9,415 nucleotides of DNA, from contig CAYFGJ010000037.1 of assembly GCA_964342835.1 (NCBI GenBank), positions 1 through 9,415 of the forward strand, written 5' to 3'. Shown here in pieces: positions 5,707 to 9,415 of this stretch. The position numbers and the translations under genes are program-made. How positions within the stretch are numbered: position 1 is the first letter of the stretch; each line of letters opens with the position of its first letter. The stretch comes from GCA-2716945 sp964342835 (lineage in GTDB: Bacteria; Pseudomonadota; Gammaproteobacteria; GCA-002705445; GCA-002716945). The notes beneath the pieces are model-generated. The model saw nothing but the letters and a program-made list of their open reading frames with translations, did no database searches and was not told where the DNA came from.

Positions 5707-6870
5707 ATGGTTGATTATCGTCCGGGACTTGATGGTGTTATAGCTACCCAGTCTTCAATATCAGATATAGATGGCAAGAATGGTATATTAAGTTATAGAG
5801 GTTATTCCATAGAGGAACTTGCTAAAACTAGCAGCTTTGAAGAAGTTGCTTATTTATTAATGGCAGGAGAATTACCCAAAAAATCTCAATTAGAAACATT
5901 TAAATCTGATATCAATAAAAATCAAAATTTACCAGAAAATTTAATCAAGTTTTTGAACTCATTACCCAAAGATACTGATTCTATGCAAGTACTACAAATG
6001 ACTGCAGCATCACTAGGTACATTTTATCCGATTAAATTTGACTCAGAAAAAGCTAAAGCAAAAGAATATAAATTAGATTATTTTTTAGACATAGCTGCAA
6101 AATTAATCGGAAGTTTAGGATCCGTAGTTCCAGCTTGGCATAGAATTAGATTTAATAAAAAAACTATACCCTCACAAAACAAACTTAATTTTGCTGATAA
6201 TTTTTTGAATATGTTAGACGATGAAAACGAATCATCTGATTTAGTTAGACGTATAATGGATGCTACTTTTATATTACATGCTGAACATACAATTAATGCA
6301 TCAACATTTACAGCTATGGTTACTGCCTCAACTCTTTCTAAACCTTTTCAAGTCATATCATCTGCTATAGGATCATTAGCTGGCCCTTTACATGGTGGGG
6401 CTAATCAAAAGGTTGTATCAATGTTAGAAAAAATTGGGAAGAAAGAAAATGTACGCAGCTGGTTAGAAAAAACACTCAATGAGAAAAAAGTAGTTTGGGG
6501 AATGGGACATAGAGAATATTCAGTGAAAGATCCTCGCGCTAATATATTAACAACCATGACTAAAGAATTATTTGATGAAAAAGGTGATGATGTTTCTGAT
6601 TTATTTGATACTGCCATTGAATTAGAAAGTGCATGCAATGAAACATTATCCAAGAAAGGAGTTTATGCTAACGTAGATTTTTATTCAGGAATTTTATACA
6701 GAGAGATGGGTATACCAGTTGATTTATTTACAACAGTATTTGCTATATCTAGGGTTTCTGGTTGGGTTGCACACTGGGCCGAGCAAATCAGCGATAATAA
6801 AATTTTTAGACCAACTCAGATATATCAAGGCAGTAGCAGTCGAAAATATATAAAGATCAATGATAGATAG
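5707..6870 (+). CDS. Citrate synthase, dimeric (archaeal/Gram-positive-like) type
   Basis: A 387-residue enzyme of the citrate / 2-methylcitrate synthase family, which condenses acetyl-CoA (or propionyl-CoA) with oxaloacetate. The N-terminus starts directly with GLDGVIATQSSISDID and LSYRGYSIEELA, lacking the N-terminal extension of the hexameric proteobacterial GltA. Active-site residues are present: His194 in HAEHTINAST, His229 in GPLHGGAN, His268 in GMGHREYSVKDPRA and Asp324 in NVDFYSG, with the last three being the usual catalytic triad. FRPTQIY and SSSRKY at the C-terminus provide substrate-binding arginines. No prp genes flank it, so citrate synthase is the more likely role, but 2-methylcitrate synthase cannot be excluded. 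AAGG 6 nt before the ATG supports the start. It is inserted between erpA and anmK, which are adjacent in the pseudomonad arrangement I recall. Its last 14 nt overlap anmK. Confidence 0.9.
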   Translation: MVDYRPGLDGVIATQSSISDIDGKNGILSYRGYSIEELAKTSSFEEVAYLLMAGELPKKSQLETFKSDINKNQNLPENLIKFLNSLPKDTDSMQVLQMTAASLGTFYPIKFDSEKAKAKEYKLDYFLDIAAKLIGSLGSVVPAWHRIRFNKKTIPSQNKLNFADNFLNMLDDENESSDLVRRIMDATFILHAEHTINASTFTAMVTASTLSKPFQVISSAIGSLAGPLHGGANQKVVSMLEKIGKKENVRSWLEKTLNEKKVVWGMGHREYSVKDPRANILTTMTKELFDEKGDDVSDLFDTAIELESACNETLSKKGVYANVDFYSGILYREMGIPVDLFTTVFAISRVSGWVAHWAEQISDNKIFRPTQIYQGSSSRKYIKINDR

Positions 6871-7936
6871 AACCTAACAGTCTTGGTTTTTTTGCACCCG
6901 TTATAGATTGATTGAATATTTTTTGTTTATTCATTCTCATCATTGCAAGCCAAGCAAAGGAGATAGATTCAAGATTTTTTTCGTTAATATTATTTTTTAG
7001 TTTTTTTAACCTTTTTTTGCCAGTTAGATTTATTATTTTATCAACTACTGTTTTGTTTTTAGAGCCACCACCTGCAAAAAAAATAAATTCTGTTTGTATA
7101 TTATATTTATTTATTTCTTTCGCAATAATTGTTGAAGTAAAACATGTTAGTGTTGCCAATATATTTAGCGAATTAAGATTTCTAAATTTAGATAAATGAA
7201 GCATTAACCATTGCCAATTAAAATGCTCAAAACCAGTACTTTTTGGTGGCAATTTTTTAAAATATTTATCTTTTAACATAGATATTAAAAGGTTTGAATT
7301 AACTACCCCTTTTTCTGCAAGTTTTCCAAAAGAATCATATTTTTTTTTCAATTTTTTCTGACACCACATATCAAGCAGATAGTTTGCTGGTCCGATATCA
7401 TACCCATAAAATTTATTACCTTTTTTAAAAGTAATATTTGCAAAACCTCCAAGATTAAGAAATATCATCTGTTGATAATTATAAAGAAAAGCATGAAAAA
7501 GAGCTGACAAAGGAGCACCTTGTCCCCCACAGTTAATATCTGATTGGCGAAAATCTGCTACTACTGGAATACCAGTGTTTTTTGAAATCATTTCAGCATT
7601 GCCTAGGTATAATGATCTTTTTTTGTGTGGTTCGTGTTTCAAAGTGATTCCTGGATATCCTATTGCTTCAATATGTTTTTTATTTAATTTATTTTTATGA
7701 ATTATTTTATTGATATATTTACTAATTAAATTAGATAAAGATATATTCAATTTATTTAATTTTTCTGATGATTGGACATTAATTTTATTTATATTAATTT
7801 CTTTTTTTAATTTATTATTTAATGGATATGATTGACAATCAATTATTTCGATTTTTGTTGATTTGAATGATGCGATTGATACATCAATTGAATCAAGACT
7901 AGTTCCACACATAGTTCCTATATAGTATTTAGACAT
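6857..7936 (-). CDS. anmK: Anhydro-N-acetylmuramic acid kinase, divergent
   Basis: AnmK phosphorylates and hydrates 1,6-anhydro-MurNAc recovered from wall turnover to MurNAc-6-phosphate in the cytoplasm. At 359 residues it is slightly shorter than E. coli AnmK. The fold signatures are clear: GTMCGTSLDSID (7-18, ATP loop), ADFRQSD and CGGQGAPL (127-143), NLGGFAN (161-167), GYDIGPAN with the probable catalytic Asp180, KSTGFEHFN (232-240), AGGGSKN (288-294) and SFAWLA (326-331), ending in SITGAKKPRLLGSIY. Several positions that are conserved in E. coli differ: HGQT is YPGIT here (94-98), QIGD becomes YLGN (110-113) and DTGPGN becomes DIGPAN. Lysine and asparagine content is high, in line with the AT-rich genome. 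It stands alone, divergent from tyrS and overlapping the citrate synthase end, with no strong ribosome binding site. Confidence 0.9.
   Translation of the reverse strand: MSKYYIGTMCGTSLDSIDVSIASFKSTKIEIIDCQSYPLNNKLKKEININKINVQSSEKLNKLNISLSNLISKYINKIIHKNKLNKKHIEAIGYPGITLKHEPHKKRSLYLGNAEMISKNTGIPVVADFRQSDINCGGQGAPLSALFHAFLYNYQQMIFLNLGGFANITFKKGNKFYGYDIGPANYLLDMWCQKKLKKKYDSFGKLAEKGVVNSNLLISMLKDKYFKKLPPKSTGFEHFNWQWLMLHLSKFRNLNSLNILATLTCFTSTIIAKEINKYNIQTEFIFFAGGGSKNKTVVDKIINLTGKKRLKKLKNNINEKNLESISFAWLAMMRMNKQKIFNQSITGAKKPRLLGSIYH
6871..6893 (+). terminator. Weak candidate terminator after citrate synthase, inside anmK
   Basis: Directly after the citrate synthase TAG, AACC (6871-6874) can pair with GGTT (6885-6888) around a 10-nt loop, and a run of seven T begins at 6887. 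The stem is short and shares bases with the T run, so this is a weak call. It lies antisense to the C-terminal codons of anmK. Confidence 0.25.
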
Positions 7937-7960
7937 TTCGATATAAAACTGTTTTTATTT

Positions 7961-7968
7961 ATTATATA
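7961..7968. promoter_or_regulatory. Candidate overlapping -10 region for anmK and tyrS
   Basis: The 47-bp divergent spacer (7937-7983) contains ATTATATA: TATAAT reading toward anmK (7966 to 7961) and TATATA reading toward tyrS (7963-7968). No convincing -35 box accompanies either. A tyrS start near 7975 would give a leader under 10 nt, in keeping with the absence of a Shine-Dalgarno there. Confidence 0.3.
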
Positions 7969-7983
7969 GTTAATTTAAAGAAT

Positions 7984-9186
7984 ATGAAAAACTTAGATGA
8001 ACAATTAAAAATAATAGGACGTGGAGTTTCAGAAATAACACACCTAAAAGAACTTAAAGAGAAGATAAAAGTCAAAAAAAAGTTGGTTGTCAAATTAGGC
8101 ATAGATCCAACAGCTCCTGATTTACATATTGGACATACCGTCTTAATCAATAAGTTAAAAGAATTTCAGGATTTAGGACACCAAGTTATATTCTTAATTG
8201 GAGACTACACAGCTCGTATCGGGGATCCATCTGGGAGAGATAAAACTCGTCCTAAATTAGATAAAAAAACCATTACTAAAAATGCCAATATATTTAAAAA
8301 GAAAATATTTAAAATATTATCCAAAGAAAAAACTAAAATCGAATTTAATTCCAAATGGCTTGATAAAATGAGTGGCAGTGATCTTATTGAACTAGCAAGT
8401 AATCAAACAGTTGCAAGAATGTTAGAGAAAGATGCTTTTGAAGATCGATATAAAATGAAAAAACCAATCAGTATTCATGAATTTCTCTATCCATTAATAC
8501 AAGGATACGATTCTGTAAAACTAAAAGCCGATGTTGAATTAGGAGGAACTGATCAAAAATTTAATTTACTTATGGGAAGAAAGATACAAGAAAGTCATGG
8601 TATGGAAAAGCAAGTCTATATTACTATGCCAATTCTAGAAGGATTGGATGGGACAAAAAAAATGTCAAAATCATATAATAATTATATTGCAATAGACGAT
8701 GAACCAAATGACATGTTTGGGAAAATCATGTCTATTAGCGATGATCTTATGTGGAAATATTATTTATTGTTGAGTTTTATTAGTGAGTCAGAAATCATAA
8801 GAATGAAAAAAAACGCAAATAGAAATGAATTGAACCCTAGAGATGCTAAATTAAAATTAGCTAAAGAGTTAGTAGGTCGTTTTCATAGTGACACTGCTAG
8901 TATCAAAGCAGAAAGTAATTTCCTAAAAAGATTTCAAAAAAAAGAATTAACTGATGATATGAAATTCATTCAATTAAATTCTAATAAGACTATAGATATA
9001 ATAAGTTGCTTGACTAAAACTACAAATATTTTAAATAGTACGTCAGAAGCTAGGAGACTTATTCAGCAAAATGCTATAAAAATCAATAATAAAGCTGTTA
9101 CTTCAATTGATCATTTGTGTCCACATGGCCATGAATTTATTTTGAGTATTGGAAAGAAGAAATTTTTCAAAATAATCATTTCATAA
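7984..9186 (+). CDS. tyrS: Tyrosyl-tRNA synthetase, TyrZ type
   Basis: This class I synthetase charges tRNA-Tyr with tyrosine in the cytoplasm. It has the HIGH signature exactly (residues 48-51 in APDLHIGHT) and KMSKS (226-230). The tyrosine pocket is represented by QGYDS (173-177) and GGTDQKFN (188-194). GDYTARIGDPSGRDKTRP, near residues 73-90, is typical of the 400-residue group (TyrZ-like) found in Pseudomonas, as opposed to E. coli TyrS with its KFGKS motif. The C-terminal S4-like RNA-binding domain runs from about 338 to 398 (SEARRLIQQNAIKINNKAV). The gene is complete at 400 residues. Its ATG has no good Shine-Dalgarno, only AAAGA a few bases upstream. It lies just before the 16S rRNA gene, a gene order shared with pseudomonads. 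Confidence 0.97.
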   Translation: MKNLDEQLKIIGRGVSEITHLKELKEKIKVKKKLVVKLGIDPTAPDLHIGHTVLINKLKEFQDLGHQVIFLIGDYTARIGDPSGRDKTRPKLDKKTITKNANIFKKKIFKILSKEKTKIEFNSKWLDKMSGSDLIELASNQTVARMLEKDAFEDRYKMKKPISIHEFLYPLIQGYDSVKLKADVELGGTDQKFNLLMGRKIQESHGMEKQVYITMPILEGLDGTKKMSKSYNNYIAIDDEPNDMFGKIMSISDDLMWKYYLLLSFISESEIIRMKKNANRNELNPRDAKLKLAKELVGRFHSDTASIKAESNFLKRFQKKELTDDMKFIQLNSNKTIDIISCLTKTTNILNSTSEARRLIQQNAIKINNKAVTSIDHLCPHGHEFILSIGKKKFFKIIIS

Positions 9187-9216
9187 AAAATACTATGATA
9201 AATCATTAAACATGGG

Positions 9217-9222
9217 TATAAT
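9217..9222 (+). promoter_or_regulatory. Candidate rRNA operon promoter (-10 TATAAT)
   Basis: A perfect TATAAT preceded by TGGG (close to but not exactly an extended -10) stands 31 nt after the tyrS stop, with an A/T-rich stretch upstream that could act as an UP element. No good -35 hexamer is found at 16-18 bp (TATGAT at 9194-9199 is poor). A start near 9229 would leave a leader of about 145 nt before 16S. Confidence 0.45.
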
Positions 9223-9230
9223 CTGATGCC

Positions 9231-9251
9231 ATGCGCTCATAGCGAGCGTAT
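9231..9251 (+). other. Hairpin at the start of the rRNA leader
   Basis: ATGCGCTC (9231-9238) pairs with GAGCGTAT (9244-9251) over a 5-nt loop, giving 8 bp with one G-U pair. It is the most G+C-rich local element of the spacer and starts 2 nt after the predicted transcription start. No T run follows, so it is not an intrinsic terminator for tyrS. Confidence 0.5.
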
Positions 9252-9344
9252 CAAAGATGATCTGTAAAAATTTGGAATGATTTGTGCGTAGTGCCTGTAT
9301 TTTACTCACTAAATAAATAAATATAGCAATTAAAGCTATTAAAA

Positions 9345-9371
9345 AAATTTTGTCGATAAGACTCAAAATTT
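9345..9371 (+). other. Inverted repeat just before mature 16S
   Basis: AAATTTTG (9345-9352) and CAAAATTT (9364-9371) are perfect 8-bp inverted repeats with an 11-nt loop that can form an inner GTC/GAC stem. It ends 2 nt before the predicted 16S 5' end, so it may be a processing or leader structure; being A/T-rich it could also be chance. Confidence 0.4.
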
Positions 9372-9373
9372 AA

Positions 9374-9415
9374 TAAGTGAAGAGTTTGATACTGGCTCAG
9401 ATTGAACGCTGGCGG
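9374..9415 (+). rRNA. rrs: 16S ribosomal RNA, first 42 nt (cut by window edge)
   Basis: GAAGAGTTTGAT (9379-9390), CTGGCTCAG (9392-9400) and ATTGAACGCTGGCGG (9401-9415) are the universal start of bacterial 16S rRNA; ATTGAACGCTGGCGG is the beta/gamma-proteobacterial form. Aligning the GAAGAG with E. coli places position 1 at about 9374. One base is unusual: the residue at E. coli position 18 is A (9391) where C, or occasionally U, is normally found. The remainder lies outside the window. Confidence 0.95.

Noticed and set aside
6405..6653. Minus-strand 82-codon frame inside citrate synthase
   Set aside because: Antisense to the catalytic His268 region; no start signal or family resemblance.
6912..7199. 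Plus-strand 95-codon hydrophobic frame inside anmK
   Set aside because: Antisense of Lys-rich AnmK codons gives Phe/Leu-rich sequence; it is a shadow, not a membrane protein.
7962..8150. Minus-strand 62-codon frame with a CPIC motif over the tyrS start
   Set aside because: Antisense to the HIGH-motif region of tyrS; the cysteines are coincidental.
9122..9133. CATGGCCATG in tyrS, similar to the palindrome core in hemJ
   Set aside because: In both genes it follows from His-Gly-His codons (CAT GGC CAT), so the similarity is a coding coincidence and not a repeat family.
1..9415. CRISPR arrays, insertion sequences, tRNA genes, toxin-antitoxin pairs, defence genes
   Set aside because: Searched for by reading; no direct-repeat arrays, transposase motifs, tRNA cloverleaf signatures or defence domains were seen. 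The content is core housekeeping.

Overview
The window is an ordinary core chromosomal segment of a very AT-rich gammaproteobacterium (by eye about 30% G+C or lower). The assignment rests on gene order: argC – bactofilin – erpA – (citrate synthase) – anmK – tyrS (TyrZ type) – 16S rRNA is, apart from the inserted citrate synthase, the order I recall from Pseudomonas and relatives. The divergent HAD-IB phosphatase / rppH pair and a hemJ next to argC are also familiar gammaproteobacterial arrangements. Low G+C, tiny spacers and overlapping gene ends suggest a streamlined genome, such as a marine or host-associated lineage. No species is claimed.

Layout. 1-1409 (+): end of dcd (dCTP deaminase), a FemAB-type aminoacyltransferase-fold protein and a 73-residue membrane protein, tightly packed. 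1406-2669 (-): an exported CIA30-domain protein and a HAD-IB phosphatase, transcribed toward the first block. 2713-3192 (+): rppH, divergent from the phosphatase. 3169-3579 (-): hemJ, convergent with rppH and overlapping it. 3658-6870 (+): argC, a bactofilin, erpA and a dimeric-type citrate synthase. 6857-7936 (-): anmK, overlapping the end of the citrate synthase gene. 7984-9186 (+): tyrS. 9187-9373: rRNA promoter and leader with two hairpins. 9374-9415: first 42 nt of 16S rRNA, cut by the window edge.

How the genes fit together. They are mostly housekeeping: nucleotide supply (dcd), 5'-end-dependent mRNA decay (rppH), haem synthesis (hemJ), arginine synthesis (argC), Fe-S delivery (erpA), TCA entry (citrate synthase) and translation (tyrS, 16S). 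Three genes touch the cell wall (FemAB-like, bactofilin, anmK), but they are not one operon. I see no mobile element, CRISPR array, toxin-antitoxin pair or defence cassette, and no undescribed multi-gene system. The points most worth a second look are a C-to-A change at 16S position 18 in the central pseudoknot, an AnmK with several altered family motifs, overlap of coding ends at all three convergent junctions with a possible terminator buried inside the opposing hemJ gene, and the citrate synthase inserted in a conserved block.
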